54,095 nucleotides of DNA from an uncultured Bacteroidales bacterium (GCA_944325415.1 CALUZW010000016.1:1-54095); one strand, 5' to 3'. Counted from the stretch's first letter, positions 39,737 through 48,672 are shown. Translations and numbers: made by a program. Notes: a model not told the origin generated them from the sequence alone.

Positions 39737-41263
39737 TTAATCCTTGATGAGACATTTTCCCGTCATTTGAGCCGGCAGTTCGATGCCCATGATGTGGCAT
39801 ATCGAGGGAGCCACATCGGCCAGAATACCGTTCTCGACGTGAGCCTGCTTGTTGGCGGTTACATACACGAAAGGAACGGGATTGAGCGAGTGGGCCGTAT
39901 TGGGGGTACCGTCGGCATTGAGAGCATGGTCGGCATTACCGTGATCGGCGATGATGATGGCCTCGTATCCGTTGGCAACGGCGGTATCGATAACCGAACC
40001 GACACACTCGTCGACAGCCTTCACGGCTTTTTCGATGGCATCGTATACACCGGTGTGGCCCACCATGTCGCCGTTGGCAAAGTTGCACACCACCAGGTCG
40101 TACTTGCCCGATGCCAGAGCGGTGTTGAGGGCATCTTTCACCTCATAGACACTCATCTCGGGTTTCAGGTCATAGGTAGCCACTTTGGGCGAGGGAATGA
40201 GTATGCGCTCTTCGCCGTCGAACTCTTTCTCGCGACCGCCCGAGAAGAAGAAGGTTACGTGTGCATATTTCTCGGTCTCGGCAATACGCAACTGTTTCCG
40301 GCCGGCTTTGGCAACGATTTCGCCGAGGGTATTCTCTACATTCTCCTTATCGAAGAGGATATGCAGCCCGGTGAACTTGGCATCGTAGGGTGTCATGCAG
40401 CAGTAATAGAGCGGCATGGTGTGCATACCGGCTTCGGGCATATCCTGCTGGGTGAGTACGATGGTGAGCTCCTTGGCCCGGTCGTTGCGGTAGTTGAAGA
40501 AGATAACGACATCGCCCTCTTCAATGACCGAGAGAGGTTTGCCGGCAGCATCGACATGAACGATGGGTTTTACAAACTCGTCGGTTACGCCTTCGTCGTA
40601 CGAGGCCTGCATGGCGGCCACCATATCGGTAGCGGGAGTACCCTTGCCCGAGACAAGCAGGTCGTAAGCCTCTTTCACGCGCTCCCAGCGTTTGTCGCGG
40701 TCCATGGCATAGTAGCGGCCTATAATCGAGGCGATGGCGCCTTTCTTGCCGGCCAGGTGTTTTTCGAGCGACTCGATAAAGCCCTTACCGCTGTGGGGGT
40801 CGGTGTCGCGACCGTCCATGAAGCAGTGCACAAAGGTCTTGTCGATGCCATACTCGGCTGCAATATCGCACAATACAAAAAGGTGATCGAGCGAACTGTG
40901 TACACCACCGTCGGAAACAAGGCCCATCAGATGCACCTGTTTGCCGTTGTCGCGGGCGTAGGTAAAGGCCTTCACGATTTCGGGATTGGTAAATATCGAC
41001 TTGTCGGCGCAAGCGCGGTTTATCTTCACAAGGTCCTGATATACAACACGGCCGGCGCCGATGTTGAGGTGACCCACTTCGGAGTTACCCATCTGACCGT
41101 CGGGCAGACCTACATTCTCGCCCGAAGCTTGCAACTGCGAGTGCGGATAGGTAGCCAGCAACTTGTCCCAATGGGGTGTGGGGGTGTTATAAATCACATC
41201 GTCTTTGGCCCGGTCGCCTATGCCCCAGCCGTCGAGAATCAACAGAAATGCTTTTTTGTTCAT
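39737..41263 (-). CDS. gpmI: 2,3-bisphosphoglycerate-independent phosphoglycerate mutase
   Basis: Interconverts 3- and 2-phosphoglycerate in glycolysis, using two Mn ions and a phosphoserine intermediate. The 508-aa protein opens [20 protein letters not shown] with metal-binding D11. The catalytic Ser61 is in [16 protein letters not shown], and [30 protein letters not shown] and [14 protein letters not shown] are also present. Length and motifs are complete. It follows the acyl-CoA synthetase gene by 36 bp. Confidence 0.97.
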   Translation of the reverse strand: MNKKAFLLILDGWGIGDRAKDDVIYNTPTPHWDKLLATYPHSQLQASGENVGLPDGQMGNSEVGHLNIGAGRVVYQDLVKINRACADKSIFTNPEIVKAFTYARDNGKQVHLMGLVSDGGVHSSLDHLFVLCDIAAEYGIDKTFVHCFMDGRDTDPHSGKGFIESLEKHLAGKKGAIASIIGRYYAMDRDKRWERVKEAYDLLVSGKGTPATDMVAAMQASYDEGVTDEFVKPIVHVDAAGKPLSVIEEGDVVIFFNYRNDRAKELTIVLTQQDMPEAGMHTMPLYYCCMTPYDAKFTGLHILFDKENVENTLGEIVAKAGRKQLRIAETEKYAHVTFFFSGGREKEFDGEERILIPSPKVATYDLKPEMSVYEVKDALNTALASGKYDLVVCNFANGDMVGHTGVYDAIEKAVKAVDECVGSVIDTAVANGYEAIIIADHGNADHALNADGTPNTAHSLNPVPFVYVTANKQAHVENGILADVAPSICHIMGIELPAQMTGKCLIKD

Positions 41264-41299
41264 AGTCGTAATCTTTTAAATATCTTTTTTACCGAAATA

Positions 41300-42985
41300 T
41301 TATTCGTTTTTGTCGGGAAGCGGAGTGAAATTGGTGTAGAGGTAACGTTTGATACTGCGTTTCGGGGTCTTTTCAAACTCCGACTGGTAGATGTATATGT
41401 GAGCGATGTTCTCATAGGGAGCCACCTCCTTGTTCAGGTTGCAGCGTACCTCCTCCATGGCGACAGGCAAATCTTCATTGGTGAGGCCATAGGTATCAAT
41501 CGCTTCAAAGTCGGGATAGACCAGTGCCACGAGTTTTCCGTCTTTCTCGATGACGAGGCTCTCCATGACAAAGGGCATATTATTGAGCTTCGACTCGATT
41601 TCTTCGGGATAAATATTCTGTCCGTTGGCACCAAGTATCATGGTTTTATAACGTCCTTTGATGAAAATGGTTCCGTCTTCGCTCACCGTACCCATGTCGC
41701 CGGTGCGCAGCCAGCCGTCGACAAGCACCTTTTCGGTAGCTTCGGGATTTTTGTAGTATCCCTTCATGACATTCTCGCCACGCACACATATTTCGCCGGG
41801 AATGAGCTGCGGGTCGGACGAGTCGATTTTCACCTCCATAATACCGGGCAGGATACGTCCCGACGAACGGGGCACAAACTCTTTCCAATGGGTGTAACTG
41901 ATGAGCGGGGCACATTCGGTCATGCCATAGCCCACCGTGAAGGGGAACTTGATTTTATGCAGGAAAGCCTCGACCTCGACATTGAGCGGGGCACCGCCCA
42001 CGATAACCTGTTCGAAACGGCCGCCGAAGGCATCGACCAGTTTCTTGCACACCTGCCCGTAGATGCGGCTGTCGATGACCGGGAGCGAAAGCGCCCAGCG
42101 CATCGTACGCTTGTTGAGCAGCGGCAATATCTGTTTGCGGTAAACCTTTTCGAGAATCAGCGGCACGCAGATGATGAGGTTGGGCTTGACCTCTTCGAGG
42201 GCTTTGAGCAGAATCTTCGGCGAGGGTATTTTTCCCAACAGCGTAACGTGCGTACCTACGGCCAGCGGAGTGAGCAGATCGAACGCGCAACCGTAGGCAT
42301 GCGCCAGCGGGAGGAACGACAGGCACTTGCTGCCCTTGTAATGAAGTTTCGACTGAATACCGAAACAGGTATTTCCGGCCAGATTGTTTCCGGTAAGCAT
42401 CACTCCTTTGCTGAATCCCGTCGTACCCGAGGTATAATTGATGAGGCACACCTTGTCGTTGTCGAGCTCGGCATACTTGATGTCTTTCTCGCTAAACCCA
42501 TGAGGATAGGCCTTTTCAAAGTGTTGCTCCATATCGGTAAGATACTGCATGATGTCCTCACCGTCGCGCTGGTCGAGACAACTGTAATCTTCGAGCGAGA
42601 TGGCGCCTCTCACCTGATTGATTTTCTCCATCTCGATATGCTCCCAGGCAAGACTTCCCGAAAAAAGCAACACCGCATCGGAGTGGTTGATGATGTGATG
42701 CACGTCGTTGGGATTGAAGTCCTGCAAGATGGGCACAATGATTGCGCCATAGGTAACCGAGGCAAAAAAGGCCATCACCCAGCGCGGGGTATTACGGCCG
42801 ATGAGGGCTATCTTGTCGCCGCGGCGTATCTGGCAATGGCGGAACAGCAGATGTATGCGGGCTATCTGGCGCGCCATATCGCCATAGGTAAATGTCTCTC
42901 TGGTATTGTAATCGGTCAATGCGGGCAGCGCCCAGTTTTCTTTAAAACTCTTCTCGTAGATTTTAATGAAATTCTCGTCTATCAT
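41300..42985 (-). CDS. Long-chain acyl-CoA synthetase (AMP-binding)
   Basis: A 561-aa ANL-superfamily ligase that adenylates a fatty acid and transfers it to CoA. Motifs: the P-loop INYTSGTTGFSKGVMLTG, YGMTECAPLISY (A5), GWLRTGDMGTVSEDG (A7) and the hinge KGRYKTMILGANGQNIYPEE. It begins MIDENFIKIYEKSFKENWAL. The specific acyl chain cannot be judged. It has its own -7 element upstream and may be cotranscribed with gpmI. Confidence 0.9.
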   Translation of the reverse strand: MIDENFIKIYEKSFKENWALPALTDYNTRETFTYGDMARQIARIHLLFRHCQIRRGDKIALIGRNTPRWVMAFFASVTYGAIIVPILQDFNPNDVHHIINHSDAVLLFSGSLAWEHIEMEKINQVRGAISLEDYSCLDQRDGEDIMQYLTDMEQHFEKAYPHGFSEKDIKYAELDNDKVCLINYTSGTTGFSKGVMLTGNNLAGNTCFGIQSKLHYKGSKCLSFLPLAHAYGCAFDLLTPLAVGTHVTLLGKIPSPKILLKALEEVKPNLIICVPLILEKVYRKQILPLLNKRTMRWALSLPVIDSRIYGQVCKKLVDAFGGRFEQVIVGGAPLNVEVEAFLHKIKFPFTVGYGMTECAPLISYTHWKEFVPRSSGRILPGIMEVKIDSSDPQLIPGEICVRGENVMKGYYKNPEATEKVLVDGWLRTGDMGTVSEDGTIFIKGRYKTMILGANGQNIYPEEIESKLNNMPFVMESLVIEKDGKLVALVYPDFEAIDTYGLTNEDLPVAMEEVRCNLNKEVAPYENIAHIYIYQSEFEKTPKRSIKRYLYTNFTPLPDKNE

Positions 42986-43007
42986 AGGAAGCCGTTTATA
43001 TTTCCTG

Positions 43008-43015
43008 CAAAGATA
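43008..43015 (-). promoter_or_regulatory. -7 element upstream of the acyl-CoA synthetase gene
   Basis: TATCTTTG on the minus strand, 23 bp before the start codon. No good -33 element. The remaining sequence to 43196 has no gene. Confidence 0.5.
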
Positions 43016-43196
43016 GAAAATAAATATTAATTCAGCATCGTATCAATAAAGAAGGGTAAGAAAATCAACCGCTTCGACCTGTCCGGCAAGACAGACGGAG
43101 CAACGGGAGCGAAGACTTCCCGCCATTCAGGCCCGACCTCCGCACCAGTGGCACCTCCGCCGGAACAAAAACTCCGCAACTCGCCACACCCCGGCC

Positions 43197-43886
43197 TCAC
43201 TCATAAACCCACATCATCACCGGCTTGTGCTGTGCCTTTATGACCTTTGCCACCGTCTTATAGGTCTCAAAAGGTATCGTAACGCACCCTTCGCTGTAAG
43301 GCCGTATCGTATACAGCCCCAGGTCGTGAACCTTTACCGGTATCATGAAGGGGAAAATCGAAAAGGTGGGCAGATGCACCGGGTGTATCAGTATGCCGCG
43401 ACGCAAGGCGTTGCTGTTGCTCTTGTCTTTTCCGTAGAGAAGAAGAGCCTTTCGTCCCCGAGGTTTCGACATGGTCTTCTCCTTTCCTATCCGGTAATGC
43501 CCCAGCGACGAGCAGAAACTGCCATACTCGTTGCTGAACACCGGATTGCCGGCCGTACTGCCTTTCCCGTATCCGTGGGCACAGAGGCTCTTGGCGGCCA
43601 CCTCGCCCTTGTTGAAATCCCAAAGGAAGAATCGGGTCTTGCCCGAATGGCGCCCATAATCGACCAGCACGCAATAGTCGCGGCTGTAACCATATTTCTT
43701 GCAATAGGCCAGCGCCTCCTCGGCACGCTCGTCGAGGTCGGCCGGCTCGGAACGGCCTATCGCCACACAGACGACAGCCCCCAAAATAGAAAGCACCACC
43801 ACACCCAAGACAATACGCCACTGTGCCAACAAACCCTTTACGCACGACAGCAACCACTGCCGGAAATCAATATGCCACATAATCAA
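43197..43886 (-). CDS. YkuD_2-type murein L,D-transpeptidase-like protein
   Basis: A 229-aa membrane-anchored protein. One TM helix at about 23-44 (WRIVLGVVVLSILGAVVCVA) is followed by a periplasmic domain: CVLVDYGRHSGKTRFFLWDF, GNPVFSNEYGSFCSSLGHYR, GILIHPVHLP (H168) and the catalytic SEGCVTIPF (C201). The His and Cys arrangement is that of L,D-transpeptidases, and the YkuD_2 family is common in Bacteroidetes. It may cross-link or trim peptidoglycan stem peptides. The start may be the third codon. Confidence 0.85.
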   Translation of the reverse strand: MIMWHIDFRQWLLSCVKGLLAQWRIVLGVVVLSILGAVVCVAIGRSEPADLDERAEEALAYCKKYGYSRDYCVLVDYGRHSGKTRFFLWDFNKGEVAAKSLCAHGYGKGSTAGNPVFSNEYGSFCSSLGHYRIGKEKTMSKPRGRKALLLYGKDKSNSNALRRGILIHPVHLPTFSIFPFMIPVKVHDLGLYTIRPYSEGCVTIPFETYKTVAKVIKAQHKPVMMWVYE

Positions 43887-43928
43887 AACGTAAAAACAAT
43901 CTATCTATCAATCATTCAAATAAGGCTC

Positions 43929-43936
43929 CAAAGTTA
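43929..43936 (-). promoter_or_regulatory. -7 element upstream of the L,D-transpeptidase gene
   Basis: TAACTTTG on the minus strand fits TAnnTTTG, 43 bp before the start. No -33 element is evident. Confidence 0.4.
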
Positions 43937-44059
43937 CAAAAAAAGAGCGGCCCCGTCTCTGTCTTCCCGAGAAAAAAATAGGAAACGATATTTATCGAGG
44001 CTGTCGTCCGGCAACGTTTTTTCCGGCAGATTTCCATACAGCATGAAAAGCAGGCAAAA

Positions 44060-44091
44060 TTTGGTCAGGCACCCAGGATATGTTATCTTTG
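44060..44091 (+). promoter_or_regulatory. Promoter of the GH43 gene
   Basis: TTTG at 44060-44063, 20 bp, then TATCTTTG at 44084-44091: an exact match to the Bacteroidetes housekeeping promoter, 26 bp before the ATG. Confidence 0.8.
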
Positions 44092-44117
44092 TAAAAAACA
44101 AAAAAATTTATTCCGAC

Positions 44118-45179
44118 ATGAAACACGCACGCACACTGGCCGTCATGCTGGCGGCTGCCGCCACCCTGTCGTATGCCACGGCACAAGAAAAAAGCGACGA
44201 CACCCCGCTCAACACCCCGGCCCGCTACCTCTTCCCCGACGATTACATGGCCGACCCGTCGGCCCACGTCTTCGAAGGCAAACTCTACATCTACCCTTCG
44301 CACGACTGGGAATCGGGTGTTACCGACCCCACCGACGGCAACCACTTCAATATGCGCGACTACCATGTATTCTCGACAAAAGACCCTGAAAAAGGAAAGG
44401 TTACCGACCACGGCGTGGTACTGAGCCTCGAAGAGATCCCTTGGGCCGGACGGCAACTCTGGGCGTGCGATGTGGCCGAGAAAGACGGCAAATACTATAT
44501 GTACTTTCCCGCCAAAGACAAGAACGACATCTTCCGTATAGGTGTAGCCGTCGCCGACAAACCCTACGGCCCCTTCAAGCCGCAACCCCACCCCATGCGC
44601 GGCAGTTACAGCATCGACCCGGCCGTGCTTGAAGACAACGGCTCCTACTACATCTATTTCGGCGGACTGCAAGGCGGCCAGCTGCAACGCTTCCGCGACA
44701 ACAAGGCCATCGAGTGCGGCACCATACCCGGCAAAGACGAAGAGGCCCTGCCCGCCCGCGTAGCCCGTCTCAGCGACGACATGCTCGAATTTGCCGAAGA
44801 GCCCCGGCCCGTCGTCATTCTCGACGCCGAAGGCAATCCGCTGAAAAACGGCGACCCGCACCGCTTCTTCGAAGCTGCCTGGGTACACAAGTACAACGGC
44901 AAATACTATTTCTCCTACTCCACCGGAACGACCCACATGCTCTGCTACGCCATCGGCGACAATCCCTACGGGCCGTTTACCTACCAGGGAGTGATTCTCA
45001 CTCCGGTCGTGGGCTGGACCACCCACCACTCGATATGCCAGTACAAGGGCAAATGGTATCTGTTCTTCCACGACAGCACCCCCTCGGGCGGACACTCACA
45101 CCTGCGCAGCATGAAGGTGTGCGAGTTGCAATACAACCCCGACGGTACCATACGCACCATCGCCGGAGAGCCCCGATAA
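44118..45179 (+). CDS. Secreted GH43-family glycoside hydrolase
   Basis: A 353-aa five-bladed beta-propeller hydrolase. The start at 44118 gives a signal peptide MKHARTLAVMLAAAATLSYA followed by TAQ; the much longer open frame from 43227 is antisense to the transpeptidase gene and is rejected. The expected GH43 catalytic residues are D46 (MADPSAHVF, base), D167 (SYSIDPAVLE, pKa modulator) and E252 (RFFEAAWVHKYNG, acid). Repeats of the type GKYYMYFPA, GSYYIYFGG and GKYYFSYST mark the propeller blades. Family members are xylosidases or arabinofuranosidases. No SusCD pair is adjacent, so the substrate is uncertain. Confidence 0.9.
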   Translation: MKHARTLAVMLAAAATLSYATAQEKSDDTPLNTPARYLFPDDYMADPSAHVFEGKLYIYPSHDWESGVTDPTDGNHFNMRDYHVFSTKDPEKGKVTDHGVVLSLEEIPWAGRQLWACDVAEKDGKYYMYFPAKDKNDIFRIGVAVADKPYGPFKPQPHPMRGSYSIDPAVLEDNGSYYIYFGGLQGGQLQRFRDNKAIECGTIPGKDEEALPARVARLSDDMLEFAEEPRPVVILDAEGNPLKNGDPHRFFEAAWVHKYNGKYYFSYSTGTTHMLCYAIGDNPYGPFTYQGVILTPVVGWTTHHSICQYKGKWYLFFHDSTPSGGHSHLRSMKVCELQYNPDGTIRTIAGEPR

Positions 45180-45202
45180 CCACACGTTTCCAGTCAAACG
45201 CC

Positions 45203-45232
45203 GGCCCGGGAACACCGGGCCGGTGCATCTTT
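45203..45232 (+). terminator. Terminator of the GH43 gene
   Basis: A GC-rich hairpin, CCGGCCCGG paired with CCGGGCCGG, lies about 25 bp past the GH43 stop and is followed by a short T-rich stretch (TCTTTT). Confidence 0.7.
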
Positions 45233-45299
45233 TCGGGCAAGCCGCAGGTTAAATAATAAGAAAGTCGCCCCGAAGGGCCGGCACTTCCCGCCGGAATTG

Positions 45300-45309
45300 T
45301 TATTTTTGC
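45300..45309 (+). repeat. Candidate attachment-site core (attL)
   Basis: TTATTTTTGC matches 9 of 10 positions of the CTnDOT-type GTAnnTTTGC core, and also contains TATTTTTG, a promoter -7-like element. Sequence on the left is chromosomal in character; on the right it is AT-richer. The duplicate that would prove the site lies outside the window. Confidence 0.4.
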
Positions 45310-45363
45310 ATCGGAAAGTGATTGCGCATAACTGACTGCAACGAATTAGAACCAACTATAACG

Positions 45364-45390
45364 AAGCCACTGTAAATCAGTGGCTTTTTT
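45364..45390 (+). terminator. Intrinsic terminator near the element end
   Basis: AAGCCACTG (45364-45372) pairs with CAGTGGCTT (45378-45386) around TAAAT, followed by TTTT. It could stop chromosomal transcription from entering the element, or end a short RNA that starts at the promoter-like element near 45300. Confidence 0.7.
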
Positions 45391-45413
45391 ATTTGTCCAA
45401 AATCCGGCTGATA

Positions 45414-45430
45414 GCAGTTGGAGGCAGTTG
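45414..45430 (+). repeat. Tandem GCAGTTG repeats, candidate recombinase arm sites
   Basis: GCAGTTG occurs at 45414-45420 and again at 45424-45430, ten bases apart. About 110 bp from the putative att core, this is a typical position for integrase arm-type binding sites. No functional evidence beyond position and repetition. Confidence 0.4.
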
Positions 45431-45506
45431 TTCATCCTATTTTTCTACCGTATTTCTACCACGAAACAATTTCGGGATTTGCCCCGATGTCACACTGACG
45501 CAGTAG

Positions 45507-45541
45507 TTGACGTGTGTTGACAATGGTTTACGTGTATTGAC
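45507..45541 (+). promoter_or_regulatory. 15-bp operator-like direct repeat
   Basis: TTGACGTGTGTTGAC at 45507-45521 and TTTACGTGTATTGAC at 45527-45541 differ at two positions and are spaced 20 bp centre to centre, about two helical turns. They sit 51 bp before the zinc-ribbon/HTH gene. This suggests binding by a dimeric or repeat-domain regulator, possibly that gene's own product. Confidence 0.55.
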
Positions 45542-45591
45542 AGATTTGTGGAGAAATAAAGAGACAGAACCTCAAAATAAATTAGAAGAAT

Positions 45592-46467
45592 ATGGAAGTA
45601 AGAAAGATTTGCCAATGGTGTGGAAAACCATTCATCGCCAAGAAAACGACGACTTGCTATTGCAGTCATCAGTGTTCAAATCTCGGTTACAAAGAACGCA
45701 TCCGGGAACGCAAGCGCGAATTGAAGAAAATGCAGGAATTGCTGCAGCCCAAACAGGCATCCGAGGGACAAGACTTCTTTTCGTTTGCACAAGCGGCCAA
45801 ACTTATGGGTGTTACCCGTCAGTACATTTATAAGTTGGTCAAAGAAAACAAACTTCGGGCTTCCCGTATTAGCGGCAAGAAGTCACTTATCCGGCGTGCG
45901 GACATTGAGCTGATGCTGAAAACCAAACCTTACGAAAGCATTAAGCCCAAAGATGATGTAGATATTACCGAATATTATACTGCCGAGCAGATAGCTGAAA
46001 AGTACAAGGTAAACACCAAATGGGTATGGACATACACCAGAGAGCACGATGTTCCAAAGGTCAAGATTCGCCAGTTCAACTACTACAGCAAAAAACACAT
46101 TGATGCGATATTCGCCAAATACAGGACGGATGATGCCCTGACCGAATGGTACACTCCTGAAGAGATTGAGAAGAAGTACGGCATGACCCGTGTCGCCATC
46201 CGCTCGCAAGTCTATCGCAACAACATCCCTTCAAAGAAGGAACACGGACAGATATTCTACTCCAAACTTCATTTCGACCTGTCCAAGCAGACCGCCGAGA
46301 ACGATTCATCGGAATACTACACCGTGCAGGAAGCCATGAAGAAATACAACCTTACCAGGGATTCGGTTTACGGCATCCTACAATTTCACGAAATCAAACG
46401 GGAGAAGAAAGGCCGCTTCGTTCGGTTCCTGAAAGTAGAATTCGACCACATCATGGGAGCCCGTTAG
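45592..46467 (+). CDS. Zinc-ribbon protein with four tandem HTH repeats
   Basis: A 291-aa protein. The N-terminus has a Cys-rich zinc-binding motif (C7, C10, C22/C24, C28 in ICQWCGKPF and TTTCYCSHQC) and a basic helix (ERIRERKRELKKMQEL). Four repeats of an excisionase/MerR-like HTH_17 unit follow at about 63-110 (FSFAQAAKLMGVTRQYIYKL), 128-178 (YTAEQIAEKYKVNTKWVWTY), 186-233 (WYTPEEIEKKYGMTRVAIRS) and 242-289 (YYTVQEAMKKYNLTRDSVYG). This product type is found next to integrases in Bacteroides elements. Likely role: control of integrase expression or of excision. Confidence 0.75.
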   Translation: MEVRKICQWCGKPFIAKKTTTCYCSHQCSNLGYKERIRERKRELKKMQELLQPKQASEGQDFFSFAQAAKLMGVTRQYIYKLVKENKLRASRISGKKSLIRRADIELMLKTKPYESIKPKDDVDITEYYTAEQIAEKYKVNTKWVWTYTREHDVPKVKIRQFNYYSKKHIDAIFAKYRTDDALTEWYTPEEIEKKYGMTRVAIRSQVYRNNIPSKKEHGQIFYSKLHFDLSKQTAENDSSEYYTVQEAMKKYNLTRDSVYGILQFHEIKREKKGRFVRFLKVEFDHIMGAR

Positions 46468-46500
46468 CGGCTAAATGCAACCGACTGTAATTATCCGGAA

Positions 46501-46553
46501 ATTATTTCCTGCTGATTACGGTCTGCACAACATCATTAAAGATTTTCGCAGCA
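46501..46553 (+). repeat. 53-bp direct repeat, copy 1
   Basis: Matches 48658-48710 at about 40 of 53 positions without gaps, including TTCCTGCTGATTAC, TCTGC, ATCATT and GCAGCA blocks. This copy lies in the spacer before the integrase gene. Confidence 0.7.
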
Positions 46554-46586
46554 AAAATCAGTTATAACCATTTAATATTCATCATT

Positions 46587-47702
46587 ATGTCAGAATGCAA
46601 AACAGTAACATTGAGAACACGCCCATTGAAGAAGGGTATGCTGTCTTTCTACCTTGATTACTATCCGGGCTACCGTGACCAAGAAACGATGAAGACCATC
46701 CGTCATGAGGGATTGAATATTTACATCTATGCCAACCCGAAGAACCAGCGTGAACGGGACTTCAATGCCGTCATGTCGGAAAAGGCAGAAGCCATCCGAT
46801 GCCGGAGGTTTGAAGCCATCGTGAACGAAAGGTACGACTTTTTCGACAAGCACAAGTACAAGGCCGACTTTCTGGAGTATTACCGGAAGCAGCTCCGCAA
46901 GCACGACCAGAAATGGGCGTTTGTCTATCAGCACTTTTACAACTTCGTTCATGGTAAGTGTACTTTCGAAGAGATTGATGTCGACCTGTGCAACAAGTTC
47001 CGTGAATACCTGCTTAATGCAAGGCAGCTAAAGCGAAACAGACCGGTCTCAAGAAATTCCGCTGCGGGTTATTGGTCCACATTCAGAGGATTCCTGAAAA
47101 TCCTCTATCGTAACAGGATGATTAAGAGCAATGTCAATGACTTTCTGGATAAGATTGAAACGGAAGATATCGCAAAAGACTATCTGTCGGTCGAAGAACT
47201 GTACAGACTGGCCGAGACACCTTGCAAGATACCTGTTCTTAAAACTGCTTCCCTCTTTTCGTGTCTGACCAGCCTGCGGCTCAGTGATGTGCTTTCCCTT
47301 TGCTGGGAAGAAATCGTTGACTTTGCCGCCGGAGGAAAATGCGTCCATACCATCACGCAAAAAACAAAGACAGAAGACATCATCCCGATAAGCGATGAAG
47401 CGTTGAGACTGATAGACTACAGCCCTGAAAAGACAGGATTGGTTTTCAAAGGTCTGAAACGGAGTTGGACACAGCATCCGATGAAAGAATGGATTCGTTC
47501 TGCTGGAATCACGAAGGACATAACTTTCCACTCATACCGCAGAACATTCGCTACCCTGCAAGCTGCCGCAGGGACAGATATCCGTACCATCCAAAGCATG
47601 ATGGCGCACAAGTGCATTACTACCACGCAACGATATATGAAAGTCGTGGACAGCAACAAGCGTGAAGCGAGCACTAAAATCACTTTGACAAGGAAGGGCT
47701 GA
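46587..47702 (+). CDS. Tyrosine recombinase (site-specific integrase)
   Basis: A 371-aa phage-type integrase. An N-terminal arm-binding region and a SAM-like core-binding domain (about 85-185) precede the catalytic domain. Active-site residues: R231 (LTSLRLSDVL), a Lys at 259 or 261 (TQKTKTEDII), H315 and R318 (FHSYRRTFAT), H341 (MMAHKCITTTQ) and nucleophile Y350 (QRYMKV). All are intact, and the first Arg is present, unlike IntDOT. It should insert and excise the element. A strong terminator follows. Confidence 0.95.
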   Translation: MSECKTVTLRTRPLKKGMLSFYLDYYPGYRDQETMKTIRHEGLNIYIYANPKNQRERDFNAVMSEKAEAIRCRRFEAIVNERYDFFDKHKYKADFLEYYRKQLRKHDQKWAFVYQHFYNFVHGKCTFEEIDVDLCNKFREYLLNARQLKRNRPVSRNSAAGYWSTFRGFLKILYRNRMIKSNVNDFLDKIETEDIAKDYLSVEELYRLAETPCKIPVLKTASLFSCLTSLRLSDVLSLCWEEIVDFAAGGKCVHTITQKTKTEDIIPISDEALRLIDYSPEKTGLVFKGLKRSWTQHPMKEWIRSAGITKDITFHSYRRTFATLQAAAGTDIRTIQSMMAHKCITTTQRYMKVVDSNKREASTKITLTRKG

Positions 47703-47729
47703 CCGGCTTGTCTTTGCCCCCTTTTTATC

Positions 47730-47779
47730 GGTTAGAGTATGATTTTTCGCTGGAAATCATACTCTAACCATATTTTTTC
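47730..47779 (+). terminator. Strong terminator after the integrase gene
   Basis: GGTTAGAGTATGATTT (47730-47745) and AAATCATACTCTAACC (47754-47769) form a perfect 16-bp stem with an 8-nt loop, followed by ATATTTTTTCT. Confidence 0.9.
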
Positions 47780-47833
47780 TTAATTCCCGGTTGATTTTCT
47801 ATCGTTATTTATTACTATCTGCAAACGGGCATC

Positions 47834-47841
47834 TAATTTTG
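47834..47841 (+). promoter_or_regulatory. -7 element before the membrane-protein gene
   Basis: TAATTTTG matches TAnnTTTG, 31 bp before the ATG at 47872 and downstream of the integrase terminator, consistent with a separate transcription unit. Confidence 0.45.
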
Positions 47842-47871
47842 CCGTAGTGAAATTTCAAATAACGACAGTCT

Positions 47872-48672
47872 ATGGCAGATAACAACAGACCCACCATCAA
47901 GAAAGCAAGCCTTGTCCTTGCATTGACGTGCATCATTTTTGCGACAGTTGCCACAATATTGTACAAGAATCATCAGATTGGTTCGATTGGCTACTCTGCT
48001 CCATTTGTAATTGGCACAGTAGTGGCAATCCTTTCATGTGCTGCACTGCAACGCCTGTTCTGTTCACTGTTCGGCAAGGGCTATTTTTCTTTTGGCTGTA
48101 AAGTTTCTCCTAAAACAGAAGCCGTTTCAATAGGGATAAACACTGATAACCCAAAGGTACTTTCGCAAACAGACAATACAGCCAGTGCGGTCAGTACTAT
48201 ACCTTCGTACCTCAAAGAATATGAAACACGCATGGAAGAACTGGAGCGTGCGAAAAAGGAAAGACGGACTGCAATAGTCCGCACCATTCATGACTATACC
48301 ACATATATAATGGCAGAGTTTTTCACCAAAGAAAAACTTGAAACGCTCCATGAGAACATAGACGCTTTGGCTTACGGACAACCGGAACTATACAAACCAA
48401 TCCGTTCTAAAGAGGAAAATCCCATCAAGTCTCCTGCTTTAAGGCATTTTGCATGGAATATCGGAGAGAGACTTGACATTCCGCTAATCGACAGAGCAAA
48501 ATTCATAAAAGAAATATTCCCACATGAGCTAGGAAGTGCGACGATCGAATATCTTTCCAAGAACCTCAGAGACTCTGTTACGAGCAAAATCAAGATCGAT
48601 GTGCCTGAAAATGGGGACTATCAGTTTGACTGCATGAGAAATTTTGCTGACGGAAAAATTAGTTCCTGCTGA
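47872..48672 (+). CDS. Two-TM hypothetical membrane protein of the element
   Basis: A 266-aa protein of unknown function. Two hydrophobic helices at about 12-31 (ASLVLALTCIIFATVATILY) and 41-66 (YSAPFVIGTVVAILSCAALQ) are followed by a mostly hydrophilic cytosolic part with a charged helix around EYETRMEELERAKKERRTAI. No catalytic motif is recognisable. It lies between the integrase and the HTH gene, and its last codons overlap the second copy of the 53-bp repeat. Confidence 0.6.
   Translation: MADNNRPTIKKASLVLALTCIIFATVATILYKNHQIGSIGYSAPFVIGTVVAILSCAALQRLFCSLFGKGYFSFGCKVSPKTEAVSIGINTDNPKVLSQTDNTASAVSTIPSYLKEYETRMEELERAKKERRTAIVRTIHDYTTYIMAEFFTKEKLETLHENIDALAYGQPELYKPIRSKEENPIKSPALRHFAWNIGERLDIPLIDRAKFIKEIFPHELGSATIEYLSKNLRDSVTSKIKIDVPENGDYQFDCMRNFADGKISSC

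Noticed and set aside
39767..43030. 1087-residue open frame on the plus strand
   Set aside because: It runs opposite gpmI and the acyl-CoA synthetase gene, both with complete motifs. The codon bias of GC-rich genes explains the long shadow frame.
43227..44117. Long N-terminal extension of the GH43 frame
   Set aside because: The extra ~297 residues are antisense to the L,D-transpeptidase gene. The ATG at 44118 gives a clean signal peptide and has a perfect promoter just upstream.
45300..45400. tRNA or tmRNA 3' end as the integration site
   Set aside because: No T-loop sequence or CCA-adjacent acceptor arm was found around the junction.
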